Shown: in pieces, positions 17,077-25,650 of the stretch
How the letters are laid out: each line of letters opens with the position of its first letter
Position numbering within the stretch: position 1 is the first letter of the stretch
Assembly (NCBI RefSeq): GCF_023703375.1
Contig: NZ_JAMQGO010000001.1
Span: 806,001-870,000 of the forward strand
DNA length: 64,000 nt
Source: Lutimaribacter degradans
GTDB lineage: Bacteria > Pseudomonadota > Alphaproteobacteria > Rhodobacterales > Rhodobacteraceae
Reading direction: 5' to 3'
Notes under the pieces: generated by a model
Seen by the model: only the letters and a program-made list of their open reading frames with translations
The model's database searches: none
Told to the model about the DNA's origin: nothing
Position numbers and translations under genes: made by a program

Positions 17077-18219
17077 ATGTCAGAGGTTCTGCACCTCGCC
17101 AATGCCCGGTTGGTGCTGCCCGATCGCGTGATCACCGGGCAGATCATCATAGCCGATGGTCGAATCGAAAGCATCGTCGAGGGTGACGACGTGCCGCGTG
17201 GCGCGCTTGATTGCCAGGGCGATTACGTGATGCCGGGCCTGATCGAGCTGCATACTGACAACCTCGAACGGCACATCGAGCCGCGCCCCAAGGTCGACTG
17301 GCCGCATGTGCCCGCGTTGCTGGCGCATGACGCCGAGTTGGCCTCGACCGGGATCACCACAGTCTTCGATGCGCTGCGCGTCGGGTCGATCCACAGTGCA
17401 AAGGCGGGCTATGGTGCCTATGCGCGCAAACTGGCCGACGAGTTGCTGGGCCTGAACGCCTCGGGCCATTTCAAGATCAGTCACTTTCTGCATTTGCGCG
17501 CCGAGATATGCTCGGAAACGCTGCTGCAAGAGATGGCCGCCTTTCATGCCGATGACCGTGTCGGCATCGTCAGCCTGATGGACCACACGCCCGGTCAAAG
17601 GCAGTTCCGCGACATCTCGGCGCTCAAGACATACGTGACGAAAAAGCGCAACATGAACGACGCCGAGTTTGCCGAACACGTGGCCAATCTCAAGGCGATG
17701 CAGGCCCGCCATGGCGACGCCCATGAAAAGGGCGCCGTGGCCGAGGCCCGGCGCCTGGGCGCGGTTCTGGCCAGCCATGATGACACCACCGCCGCGCAGG
17801 TTGAGCAATCTTTCGCGAACGGCGTGGGATTTGCCGAGTTCCCCACCACGCAAGAGGCCGCGAGCGCCTCCCACGCGCGGGGTATCCCAGTGATGATGGG
17901 GGCGCCGAACCTGATCCGGGGCGGCTCTCACTCGGGCAATGTTGCGGCCGGGGACCTGGCCCATGCGGGGCTGCTTGATATCATCTCGTCCGATTACGTG
18001 CCCTCGGCGCTGCTCTTGTCGGCCTTCCGACTTGCCGAAATATGGGATGACCTGCCCGCCGCGATCCGCTGCGTGACGCATAACCCGGCACAGGCCGCGG
18101 GGCTTGCCGATCGCGGTCGCCTTGAACGCGGGATGCGCGGTGACGTGCTCAGGGTATGCAGCGTGGGCGACACGCAGTTCCTGCGTGGGGTCTGGAGCCG
18201 CGGCCATCGCGTGGCCTGA
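17077..18219 (+). CDS. phnM: Alpha-D-ribose 1-methylphosphonate 5-triphosphate diphosphatase PhnM
   Basis: PhnM removes pyrophosphate from the ribosyl triphosphate intermediate to give the PhnJ substrate. It is an amidohydrolase-superfamily enzyme of 380 residues with metal ligands in LHTDN (His59, Asp61), PRPKVDWP, SLMDHTPGQRQF, ASHDD and SSDYVPSALL. GGSHSGNVAAGDLAHAGLLD is a family signature. Upstream ATGs exist at 17017 and 17026, but they run antisense over the start of the DUF1045 gene; 17077 matches the usual N-terminus. It closes the phosphonate cluster and ends 25 bp from the convergent RpiR gene. Confidence 0.94.
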   Translation: MSEVLHLANARLVLPDRVITGQIIIADGRIESIVEGDDVPRGALDCQGDYVMPGLIELHTDNLERHIEPRPKVDWPHVPALLAHDAELASTGITTVFDALRVGSIHSAKAGYGAYARKLADELLGLNASGHFKISHFLHLRAEICSETLLQEMAAFHADDRVGIVSLMDHTPGQRQFRDISALKTYVTKKRNMNDAEFAEHVANLKAMQARHGDAHEKGAVAEARRLGAVLASHDDTTAAQVEQSFANGVGFAEFPTTQEAASASHARGIPVMMGAPNLIRGGSHSGNVAAGDLAHAGLLDIISSDYVPSALLLSAFRLAEIWDDLPAAIRCVTHNPAQAAGLADRGRLERGMRGDVLRVCSVGDTQFLRGVWSRGHRVA

Positions 18220-18244
18220 CGCGGGCGTGTCGCGCGACCCCGGC

Positions 18245-19201
18245 TCAGGCCCTGTAGGCACCGGATTCCAGAAGCCGCTTTTCAAAGCTCATGATGCGGT
18301 CCGGCGCGCTGTCCGACCTTGCCACCATCGCGGTGACGATGGCCTCGGTCAGGGCAAAGGCCGTCAGCAGGCTGGGCAGATGTTGCGGCCCTTGCATCTG
18401 CGGGCAGATCAGCACCTCCGCGCCAAGGGCGATGGGTGATGCCGGGCCATCGGTGACGGCGATCGTGCGCGCGCCGCGTCGCTGCGCCAATTCATGCGCG
18501 GCAATGGTTTCGACCGAGTAATGGGGAAAGGTGATCGACATCACCACGTCCTCGGGCGTGGTTGCGCCGATCCGGTCACGGATGTCGCCCGGCGCGCCGG
18601 CCCTTTCGCCGAAATTGTCAAAGGCCATGCGCGCCGTGTAGAGCATGTAATCGGCAACCGCGAAACAGCTGCGCACACCGATGACATGCACATGCCGCGC
18701 ACCCAGCATGAGTTCAGCCGCCCGATTGATCGCGGCCTGCCCGTTCGCCGAGAACAAGGCATCGAGATTCTGCCGCCCCGCCTCGTGGATGCGGGTCAAC
18801 ACGCCATCGCACCCGCCTTGCGACAGGGCCTTGGCGCGCTGCCCGTACACCTCGGACGTATTTCGCAAGGCATCCTGAACCGCGCGGCGGCACTCTTCGT
18901 ATCCGGCAAAGCCCAGCGTGCGTGACAGCCTGACCACCGTGTTGGCATTGGCGCCCGACTGTTGCGCCAGCGAGCGTACCGAGTTGAACGCCAGCTCCTC
19001 GGGGCGCCCGGCCAGCCATTGCGCCAGGCTGGAGACACGGGGCGAGGCATTGGCGGCAAGCTGCAATAAGGTGCGGCGCAGGTCGTCGATGGTGGTAAAC
19101 GCGGTGGGCAGGACAAGCTCCGGTCTGGCTGAGTTTTCTTTGATACATTTGTATTGCCGGCTTGACGAAAAGCAATGACTTGTTTCATCTGGATGTGTCA
19201 C
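18245..19201 (-). CDS. MurR/RpiR-family transcriptional regulator (HTH + SIS)
   Basis: A 318-residue regulator. The N-terminal HTH_6 domain runs over [11 protein letters not shown]...[30 protein letters not shown], and a C-terminal SIS domain (about 150-280) begins [13 protein letters not shown] and includes [14 protein letters not shown]. RpiR proteins sense sugar phosphates or similar small molecules through SIS. It is divergent from the TRAP binding-protein gene and probably controls that operon. The only in-frame start I find is a GTG at 19201 without a good ribosome site, giving about 35 residues more than usual before the HTH, so the true start is uncertain. Confidence 0.82.
   Translation of the reverse strand: MTHPDETSHCFSSSRQYKCIKENSARPELVLPTAFTTIDDLRRTLLQLAANASPRVSSLAQWLAGRPEELAFNSVRSLAQQSGANANTVVRLSRTLGFAGYEECRRAVQDALRNTSEVYGQRAKALSQGGCDGVLTRIHEAGRQNLDALFSANGQAAINRAAELMLGARHVHVIGVRSCFAVADYMLYTARMAFDNFGERAGAPGDIRDRIGATTPEDVVMSITFPHYSVETIAAHELAQRRGARTIAVTDGPASPIALGAEVLICPQMQGPQHLPSLLTAFALTEAIVTAMVARSDSAPDRIMSFEKRLLESGAYRA
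19143..19154. promoter_or_regulatory. Candidate operator palindrome in the rpiR-TRAP divergent region
   Basis: ATACATTTGTAT is a perfect 12-bp inverted repeat lying 80-91 bp before the TRAP binding-protein ATG. It falls inside the first codons of the RpiR gene if that starts at 19201. It could be the binding site of the regulator, but no second copy was seen. Confidence 0.3.
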
Positions 19202-19233
19202 CGAAGAAAGTTGTCTTTACTGGGAGTGAAAAT

Positions 19234-20205
19234 ATGACCAAACCAATCATTGGCGCGCTTGTTGCCGCCGCCACCGCGTTTGGCGCCACCGGCGCCATTG
19301 CACAGGAGCAGACCTTCATCTCCATCGGCACCGGCGGCGTGACCGGCGTCTATTATCCCACCGGGGGCGCGATCTGTCGCCTGGTGAACCGTGGCCGGAG
19401 CGAGCACGGCATTCGCTGCGGCGTCGAGTCGACGGGTGGCTCGGTGTTCAACATCAACGCCATTCGCGGCGGCGAGCTGGAATTCGGCGTGGCCCAGTCC
19501 GACTGGCAGTACCACGCCTATAACGGCACCTCGCGCTTCGAGGAGCAAGGCGCATTCGAAGGGCTGCGCGCGGTATTCTCGGTGCATCCCGAACCCTTTA
19601 CCGTGGTTGCGCGGGCCGATGCAGGCATCGAGAATTTCGAAGACCTGAAAGGCAAGCGCGTGAATGTCGGCAACCCCGGCTCGGGCCAGCGGGGCACGAT
19701 GGAAGTGCTGATGGCCGAAATGGGCTGGACCATGGATGATTTCGCCGTGGCCAGCGAATTGCAGGCCGCAGAACAAAGCCAGGCGTTGTGCGACAACAAC
19801 ATCGACGCGATGATCTACACCGTGGGCCACCCCTCGGGATCGATCCAGGAAGCGACAACCGCCTGTGACAGCGTGCTGGTGAATGTCGAGAACGACGCCA
19901 CTGCCGCGCTGGTCGAAGCCAACCCGTTCTACCGCGTGGCGACCATCCCCGGCGGCATGTATCGCGGCAATGACGAGGACACGACGACCTTTGGCGTCGG
20001 CGCCACTTTCGTCACCTCGACCGACGTTTCCGAGGACGTGGTCTACGAAGTGGTGAAAGCCGTGTTCGAAAATATCGATCAGTTCCGCAGCCTGCACCCG
20101 GCCTTTGCCAACCTCGACCCGGCGGAAATGGCCAATGACGGCCTGTCGGCCCCGCTGCACGGCGGCGCCGAGAAATATTTCCGCGAGGCCGGCCTGATCG
20201 AATGA
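19234..20205 (+). CDS. TRAP transporter substrate-binding protein, TAXI family
   Basis: Periplasmic solute-binding protein of a TRAP importer, 323 residues. A signal peptide ends at about residue 23 (GAIA|QEQ). The mature start [21 protein letters not shown] is the TAXI signature, and [20 protein letters not shown] and [13 protein letters not shown] are family blocks. TAXI proteins often bind organic acids such as glutamate or 2-oxoglutarate, but the ligand cannot be read here. GGGAG precedes the ATG. A strong hairpin follows, then the fused permease gene. Confidence 0.92.
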   Translation: MTKPIIGALVAAATAFGATGAIAQEQTFISIGTGGVTGVYYPTGGAICRLVNRGRSEHGIRCGVESTGGSVFNINAIRGGELEFGVAQSDWQYHAYNGTSRFEEQGAFEGLRAVFSVHPEPFTVVARADAGIENFEDLKGKRVNVGNPGSGQRGTMEVLMAEMGWTMDDFAVASELQAAEQSQALCDNNIDAMIYTVGHPSGSIQEATTACDSVLVNVENDATAALVEANPFYRVATIPGGMYRGNDEDTTTFGVGATFVTSTDVSEDVVYEVVKAVFENIDQFRSLHPAFANLDPAEMANDGLSAPLHGGAEKYFREAGLIE

Positions 20206-20233
20206 TCCGGCACGCCTGACGGCATGACATTTT

Positions 20234-20258
20234 CCCGGGCGCGCCCCGCGCGCCCGGG
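20234..20258 (+). terminator. Hairpin between TRAP binding-protein and permease genes
   Basis: CCCGGGCGCG (20234-20243) is exactly complementary to CGCGCCCGGG (20249-20258), with a 5-nt loop. It starts 29 bp after the binding-protein stop codon. Only three T residues follow, so it is more likely a stabiliser or partial attenuator than a full terminator. Confidence 0.6.
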
Positions 20259-20292
20259 TTTCAGGGGATGTGTAGCGCAAGGGCTGTTTTTC

Positions 20293-22929
20293 ATGTCGGA
20301 CGACCATCAGCGCCAGGGGCGCCAATTCAGCGACGACGACCTGCAGGATCTTGTCGCCAGCACCGATAGCGGCGCGCGCGCGCCATCCAACAAACTGGTG
20401 GCGGGGCTTATCGCGGGGCTCGCCCTGGCGTGGTCGTTGTTCCAGCTATGGATCGCGCAACCGCAGCTATGGTTCGCCGAGTATCTGCCCGCGCTTAATT
20501 CGTCCCAGACACGGCCCATCCACCTTACATTCGCGATCGTTCTGGCTTTTCTGGCCTACCCCGCCTTCAAGTCCTCGCCGCGCGACCGCATTCCGTTGGT
20601 CGATTGGGCGCTGCTGATCATCGGCGGCTCTTGTGCCTTTTACATTTTCCTTTTCTCGGACCAGTTGGCGATGACGGCCCGTTCGGGCCTGCCCACGCAA
20701 ACGCAGGTCTGGATCGGTGCCACCGGAATCCTGATCCTGCTCGAGGCAAGCCGCCGCGCGCTTGGCCCGGCCTTGACCATCGTCGGTTCGCTTTTCCTGC
20801 TGTATGCCTACATGGGCAGCGGCTGGCTGATCCCCGAACTGATCGAGCACGAGGGCCTTTCCTTCACCGGGCTGATCAACGCGCAATGGCTGGATACGGC
20901 GGGCGTATTCGGCATCCCGCTGGGCGTGTCCACGGCCTTTGTTTTCCTTTTCGTCCTGTTCGGCTCGCTTCTCGATAAGGCCGGGGCGGGCAATTACTTC
21001 ATCAAGCTGGCCTTTGCCGGGCTTGGTCACCTGCGCGGCGGGCCCGCCAAGGCAGCCGTGGTGGGCAGCGCGATGACGGGCCTGATTTCCGGCTCGTCCA
21101 TCGCCAATGTTGTCACCACCGGCACCTTCACCATCCCGCTGATGAAACGCGTCGGGTTTTCCAGCGAAAAGGCCGGCGCGGTCGAGGTGGCCAGTTCGGT
21201 GAATGGCCAGATCATGCCGCCCGTCATGGGGGCGGCGGCCTTTCTGATGGTCGAGTTCATCGGCATTTCCTATGTCGAGGTGATCAAGCACGCCTTCGTC
21301 CCGGCGGCGATTTCCTACATCGCGCTGGTATACATCGTGCATCTTGAAGCGCTGAAGAAAGACATGCCCGCATTGGGCGAGGCCCGGTCCTTCGTCGGGA
21401 TGCTGGTCAAGTTGTTCATCGGTTTCGCGGTGGCCGGCGCCGCCTTTACCGCGCTGATATACATTGTCAACGGCTTGCGGGCCGTCCTGCCCGGCCTGAC
21501 CGGCCCGATCATGATGCTGGCACTGGCCGCGGTCTACCTGTTCCTGATCGCCGTGGCCGCGCGCCGCCCCGACCTGGAGGAAGACGACCCCAACGACCCC
21601 GAGATCAAGCTGCCCACCGTGGCCGAGGTCTATGCCACCGGGTTGCATTACGTGCTGCCCATCGTGGTGCTGGTCTGGTTCCTGATGGTCGAGCGCCAAA
21701 GCCCCGCGAAATCGGCGTTCTACGCGACCTCGCTGATGCTTCTCATCATCGTGACGCAGCGCCCGCTCAAGGCGATGTTCCGGGGCCAGGCAGGCCAGCT
21801 CGCGTCCGAATTCGCCGCCGGGTTGGGCGACCTTGTGCAGGGGCTGATCGCCGGCGCGCGCAACATGATCGGCATTGGCGTCGCGACCGCCGCCGCCGGC
21901 ATCATCGTGGCCACCGTAACGAAAACCCCCATCGGCACGGAACTGGCCGGCCTGGTCGAGCAACTGTCGGGTGGCATCCTGTTCGTGATGCTGGTCCTGG
22001 TCGGGCTGTTCAGCCTGATCCTGGGCATGGGGTTGCCGACAACGGCCAACTACATCGTCGTCAGTTCGCTGATGGCCTCGGTCGTGGTGTCGCTTGGCGC
22101 ACAAGAGGGGCTGGTGGTGCCACTGATCGCGGCGCACCTGTTCGTGTTCTATTTCGGGATCATGGCCGATGTGACGCCGCCGGTCGGGCTGGCCAGTTTC
22201 GCCGCCGCCGCCGTGTCGGGGGGCGACCCGATCCGCACCGGCTTTACCGCCTTTTTCTACAGCCTGCGCACGGTCGCCCTGCCCTTCTTGTTCATCTTCA
22301 ACCCGACGCTTATCCTTTACGGTGTCGATCTGGGCACCACGGCGGGTGTGTTGCAGGCGGTTTTCGTCTTCGTCATCGCGACATTTGCCATGCTTTTGTT
22401 CGCCGCCGCAACGCAAGGCTATTTCCTGGCCCGGTCGCGCATCCATGAAAGCGCGGCCCTGCTTTTGGTGGCCTTTACGCTTTTCGTGCCGAATGTCTGG
22501 CTGAACATGGTGCAACCGCCTTTTGTACAGGTTGACCCGGCCCGCTTCGAAGAGGTGCTGGCGGACGTGCCCAATGGCCAGGAACTGCGCCTGCAGATCG
22601 CGGGCCCCGACTTCAACACCGGCGCGATGACCGAAACCACGCTGGTGATGACCGTCGAGGGCGCCAGCGCGCAAGAGCGTATCCAGAACTCGGGCCTCAT
22701 GCTGCTGCCGGAAGGCGATACCGTGCGGATGGAGGAGCCGATGTTCGGCACGCCCGTGGCCGAGAAGCTGTCGAGTTTCGATTTCTATTCCGACACGCCC
22801 GTGAGGCTTGCCAACGTGCAGATGCCACGCGACCGGATGCCCGAACAGGTATTCTATATCCCCGCGCTGCTGCTTTTGGGCCTTGTGATCGTCTTGCAGC
22901 GCCGCCGCCAGACCAAGCCCGCTTTCTGA
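20293..22929 (+). CDS. TRAP transporter fused permease (4TM/12TM, TAXI-associated, DUF3394 C-terminus)
   Basis: Membrane part of a TRAP importer, with small and large permease subunits fused in one 878-residue chain, the form that pairs with TAXI binding proteins. Repeated hydrophobic helices run to about residue 740, with TRAP blocks such as GPAKAAVVGSAMTGLISGSS and ILGMGLPTTANYIVVSSLMA. A soluble C-terminal segment (FVQVDPARFEEVLADVPNGQ onward) matches the position of DUF3394, then one last helix. The ATG at 20293 is chosen, with AAGGG upstream; an earlier ATG at 20224 precedes the hairpin. Uptake is driven by an ion gradient, not ATP. Confidence 0.92.
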   Translation: MSDDHQRQGRQFSDDDLQDLVASTDSGARAPSNKLVAGLIAGLALAWSLFQLWIAQPQLWFAEYLPALNSSQTRPIHLTFAIVLAFLAYPAFKSSPRDRIPLVDWALLIIGGSCAFYIFLFSDQLAMTARSGLPTQTQVWIGATGILILLEASRRALGPALTIVGSLFLLYAYMGSGWLIPELIEHEGLSFTGLINAQWLDTAGVFGIPLGVSTAFVFLFVLFGSLLDKAGAGNYFIKLAFAGLGHLRGGPAKAAVVGSAMTGLISGSSIANVVTTGTFTIPLMKRVGFSSEKAGAVEVASSVNGQIMPPVMGAAAFLMVEFIGISYVEVIKHAFVPAAISYIALVYIVHLEALKKDMPALGEARSFVGMLVKLFIGFAVAGAAFTALIYIVNGLRAVLPGLTGPIMMLALAAVYLFLIAVAARRPDLEEDDPNDPEIKLPTVAEVYATGLHYVLPIVVLVWFLMVERQSPAKSAFYATSLMLLIIVTQRPLKAMFRGQAGQLASEFAAGLGDLVQGLIAGARNMIGIGVATAAAGIIVATVTKTPIGTELAGLVEQLSGGILFVMLVLVGLFSLILGMGLPTTANYIVVSSLMASVVVSLGAQEGLVVPLIAAHLFVFYFGIMADVTPPVGLASFAAAAVSGGDPIRTGFTAFFYSLRTVALPFLFIFNPTLILYGVDLGTTAGVLQAVFVFVIATFAMLLFAAATQGYFLARSRIHESAALLLVAFTLFVPNVWLNMVQPPFVQVDPARFEEVLADVPNGQELRLQIAGPDFNTGAMTETTLVMTVEGASAQERIQNSGLMLLPEGDTVRMEEPMFGTPVAEKLSSFDFYSDTPVRLANVQMPRDRMPEQVFYIPALLLLGLVIVLQRRRQTKPAF

Positions 22930-22941
22930 GGAGTGCCGCAC

Positions 22942-23370
22942 ATGTATGAAAAGATCCTTCTGCCCGTCGATCTGTCAGCGGAGCAAAGCTGGGCACGCGC
23001 CTTGCCCTCGGCCTTGCAACTGGGCGGCCCGAACATCGTTCTTCACGTGATGACCGTGCTGCCCGATTTCGGAATGTCCATGGTGGGCAGCTACTTCGAC
23101 AAGGGCTTCGAGAAGAAGGCCCTGCACGACGTGGGCGAAGCCCTGTCGGACTGGGTCAACAAGAACGTGCCGGACGAGGTCGATGTGCACCCCCATGTCA
23201 CGCATGGCCGCATCTATGACCAGATCATTGCCGCAGCCGACAAGCTGAAGGTGGACGCTATCGTTATCGGGGCGCATACACCGGAGCTGGCAGATTACCT
23301 GCTCGGGCCCAACGCTGCGCGCGTGGTGCGCCACGCGCGCCAATCCGTTTTCGTCGTTCGTGGAGAATAA
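22942..23370 (+). CDS. Universal stress protein (TRAP-associated)
   Basis: A 142-residue UspA-fold protein beginning MYEKILLPVDLSAEQSWARAL. TRAP operons often carry such a protein (TeaD is the known example), thought to adjust transport activity. The ATP-binding motif G-X2-G-X9-G-S/T is not intact: the segment reads VIGAHTPELADYLLGPNAARVV, lacking the second glycine and the final Ser/Thr, so ATP binding is doubtful. GAGGAG at the permease stop serves as ribosome site for the ATG at 22942. The operon then continues with an aminotransferase gene. Confidence 0.88.
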   Translation: MYEKILLPVDLSAEQSWARALPSALQLGGPNIVLHVMTVLPDFGMSMVGSYFDKGFEKKALHDVGEALSDWVNKNVPDEVDVHPHVTHGRIYDQIIAAADKLKVDAIVIGAHTPELADYLLGPNAARVVRHARQSVFVVRGE

Positions 23371-23377
23371 TAAGACG

Positions 23378-24700
23378 ATGACCCATGTTTTCGGGCGCTC
23401 CGGCGCCTCTCTGCCCAAGGCCGTGCGCGGCGAAGGGTGCTATATTCACGATGCCCGGGGCCGTGCCTACCTGGACGGGTCTGGCGGCGCAGCTGTGTCG
23501 TGCCTTGGCCATTCCGACCCGGATGTGCGCGCGGCGATCCATGCGCAGCTCGATCAGCTTGCTTTCGCGCATACCGGCTTTTTCACCTCGGACCCGGCCG
23601 AGGATCTGGCCGACCTTCTGGCCGCGAACGCCCCCGAGGGGATCGAGCGGGTCTACCTGCTTTCCGGTGGGTCCGAGGCCGTCGAGGCCGCGATAAAGCT
23701 TGCGCGGCAGTACTTCCTGGAAATCGGTCAGCCGGGGCGGCATCGCGTGATCGCGCGGCGGCAAAGCTATCACGGCAACACGCTGGGTGCGCTGGCGGCA
23801 GGCGGCAACGCATGGCGGCGCGAGAAATACGCCCCCCTGCTGGTGGAAACCAGCCATATCGCCCCCTGTTACGAATACCGGTTCCGCGAGGACGGCGAAA
23901 CCGCCGAAGCCTATGGCCAGCGCGCCGCCAACGAGTTGCAGGCCGAGATCGACCGGCTGGGCGCGGATAGCGTCATGGCCTTCATCGCCGAGCCCGTGGT
24001 TGGTGCCACGGCGGGCGCGGTTCCGGCGGTTGACGGCTATTTCCGCCGCATCCGCGAGATTTGCGATGCCAACGGCATATTGCTGATCCTTGATGAAGTC
24101 ATGTGCGGAATGGGGCGCACAGGCACGTTGTTTGCCAGCGAGCACGACGGCGTGGCCCCCGACATCGTGACCATAGCCAAGGGCCTGGGCGCGGGTTACA
24201 TGCCCATCGGCGCCATGCTGTGCACCGGCACAGTTTACGACGCGATCGCTCAGGGCTCGGGCGCGTTCCAGCACGGGCACACCTATCACGGCCACCCGCT
24301 GGCTGCCGCTGCCGGAAGGGCGGTTCTGACCGCCATACTGGGGCGCGATCTGCTGCCGCAGGTGCGTGCGCGGGGCGAGATGCTGCAACAGGCGCTGACC
24401 TCCCGGCTGGGGCAGCACCCGCATGTCGGCGATATCCGCGGCCGGGGCCTGTTCCGTGGTGTCGAACTGGTCGAGGATCGAGCCACCAAGGCCACGTTCG
24501 ACCCGGCGCGCAAGATCAACGCGCGGGTGAAATCTGCGGCGATGGAAAACGGGCTGATCTGCTACCCGGCGGGTGGAACGGTTGACGGGAAACACGGCGA
24601 CCACGTGCTGCTGGCCCCGCCCTATATAATTTCCGAGGATCAGATCGACGAACTGGTGGACAAGCTCGCACGGGCGATCGACACGGCCATCGCCGCTTAG
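23378..24700 (+). CDS. Class III (aspartate aminotransferase-fold) PLP-dependent aminotransferase
   Basis: A 440-residue omega-aminotransferase of the type that acts on beta-alanine, GABA, diamines or similar terminal amines. Key residues are visible: SGGSEAVEAAIKLAR, the PLP-ring stacker region SYHGNT, Asp239 in LILDEVMCGMGRTG and the Schiff-base Lys268 in TIAKGLGAGYMPIGA. It starts 7 bp after the stress-protein stop, so it belongs to the TRAP operon and probably acts on the imported compound or its product. The substrate is not predictable from these motifs. Confidence 0.88.
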   Translation: MTHVFGRSGASLPKAVRGEGCYIHDARGRAYLDGSGGAAVSCLGHSDPDVRAAIHAQLDQLAFAHTGFFTSDPAEDLADLLAANAPEGIERVYLLSGGSEAVEAAIKLARQYFLEIGQPGRHRVIARRQSYHGNTLGALAAGGNAWRREKYAPLLVETSHIAPCYEYRFREDGETAEAYGQRAANELQAEIDRLGADSVMAFIAEPVVGATAGAVPAVDGYFRRIREICDANGILLILDEVMCGMGRTGTLFASEHDGVAPDIVTIAKGLGAGYMPIGAMLCTGTVYDAIAQGSGAFQHGHTYHGHPLAAAAGRAVLTAILGRDLLPQVRARGEMLQQALTSRLGQHPHVGDIRGRGLFRGVELVEDRATKATFDPARKINARVKSAAMENGLICYPAGGTVDGKHGDHVLLAPPYIISEDQIDELVDKLARAIDTAIAA

Positions 24701-24817
24701 GCGGCCCCTGTCCAGGCATCACGCAAGGGGCCGGATGAACCGAAATTCGTGATTGACCAGATCGACCACCGGCGTGAACAGATGGCTATCCCGCCGCACA
24801 GCCCGCAAGGAAGCGCC

Positions 24818-25585
24818 ATGAAACTCGCACTGTACCAGGGGCCGTCGCCCGCCGGCGATACCGCCGCGGCCTTTGCGACGATAGACACCACGCTTGCGGC
24901 CGCCGCGGCGTCCGGCGCGCGCATGGCCATAATGCCCGAACTTTTCCTGCCCGGCTACAACCAGACAGATGCCATGGCCACCCTTGCCCAACCATGCGAC
25001 GGCGAATGGCAGGCGCGGCTGGCGCAGCTTTGCCGCAGGCATGGCTGCGGGTTGACCATTGGCTGGGCCGAGCGCGCGGGCGACACGATATACAACACCG
25101 CAACATCGCTTGATGATACCGGCACGGTATTGGCCCACTACCGGAAGATACAGCTTTTCGGACAGTCCGAAGCCGAGATCTTTACCCCCGGCGACGCCTA
25201 CGCGCTGTTCGATTTCGCGGGCCACAGATGCGCGCTGCTCATATGTTATGATATCGAATTCGCCCATCATGTGCATGCGCTGGCCGATGCGGGCGCAACC
25301 TTGCTGCTGGTGCCAACCGCCAACCCGGCCGGGTTCGACGCCGTGCCCGATGCCATGGTGCCCGCCCGCGCGGCAGAAACCGCGATGACCATCGCCTATG
25401 CCAACCTGTGCGGCAGCGAAAACCGGCTGCGCTATGGCGGCAGATCCGTGGTGGTCGGCCCCGACGCCCGGCCACTTGCCAGCGCGGGGCGCGGCCCCGC
25501 CTTGCTTGTCGTCGATCTTGAAGAGGTTGGGCGGATAGATCCGTCCACGCTCAGCACGCAGGCGCGCGACCGGCGCCTGGTCTGA
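24818..25585 (+). CDS. Nitrilase-superfamily carbon-nitrogen hydrolase (amidase)
   Basis: A 255-residue amidase with the Glu-Lys-Cys triad: Glu41 (IMPELFLPGYN), Lys110 (HYRKIQLFG) and Cys143 (LLICYDIEF). Cytosolic, no signal peptide. Members near this type hydrolyse omega-amides (for example 2-oxoglutaramate) or N-carbamoyl amines. Placed after an aminotransferase, an aminotransferase/omega-amidase pair or a polyamine-type route is possible; both are inference. GGAAG precedes the ATG. It lies 117 bp after the aminotransferase gene and is last in the plus-strand block. Confidence 0.87.
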   Translation: MKLALYQGPSPAGDTAAAFATIDTTLAAAAASGARMAIMPELFLPGYNQTDAMATLAQPCDGEWQARLAQLCRRHGCGLTIGWAERAGDTIYNTATSLDDTGTVLAHYRKIQLFGQSEAEIFTPGDAYALFDFAGHRCALLICYDIEFAHHVHALADAGATLLLVPTANPAGFDAVPDAMVPARAAETAMTIAYANLCGSENRLRYGGRSVVVGPDARPLASAGRGPALLVVDLEEVGRIDPSTLSTQARDRRLV

Positions 25586-25623
25586 TCCTGCGTTCTTGCC
25601 CGGTAAGCGCCAGGACGGAGGCC

Positions 25624-25642
25624 GAGGGGGCAAAGCCCCCTC
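25624..25642. terminator. Hairpin between convergent amidase and M20 genes
   Basis: GAGGGGGC (25624-25631) pairs exactly with GCCCCCTC (25635-25642) around an AAA loop. It sits in the 65-bp gap between two convergent genes and can act on both strands. It lacks a T run on either side. Confidence 0.5.
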
Positions 25643-25650
25643 ACCCCGGA

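Noticed and set aside
20467..22941. An 824-codon open frame on the minus strand opposite the TRAP permease
   Set aside because: It mirrors the codon bias of the sense gene in GC-rich DNA; the product is rich in His, Gln, Gly and Arg with no recognisable domain, while the sense protein is clear.
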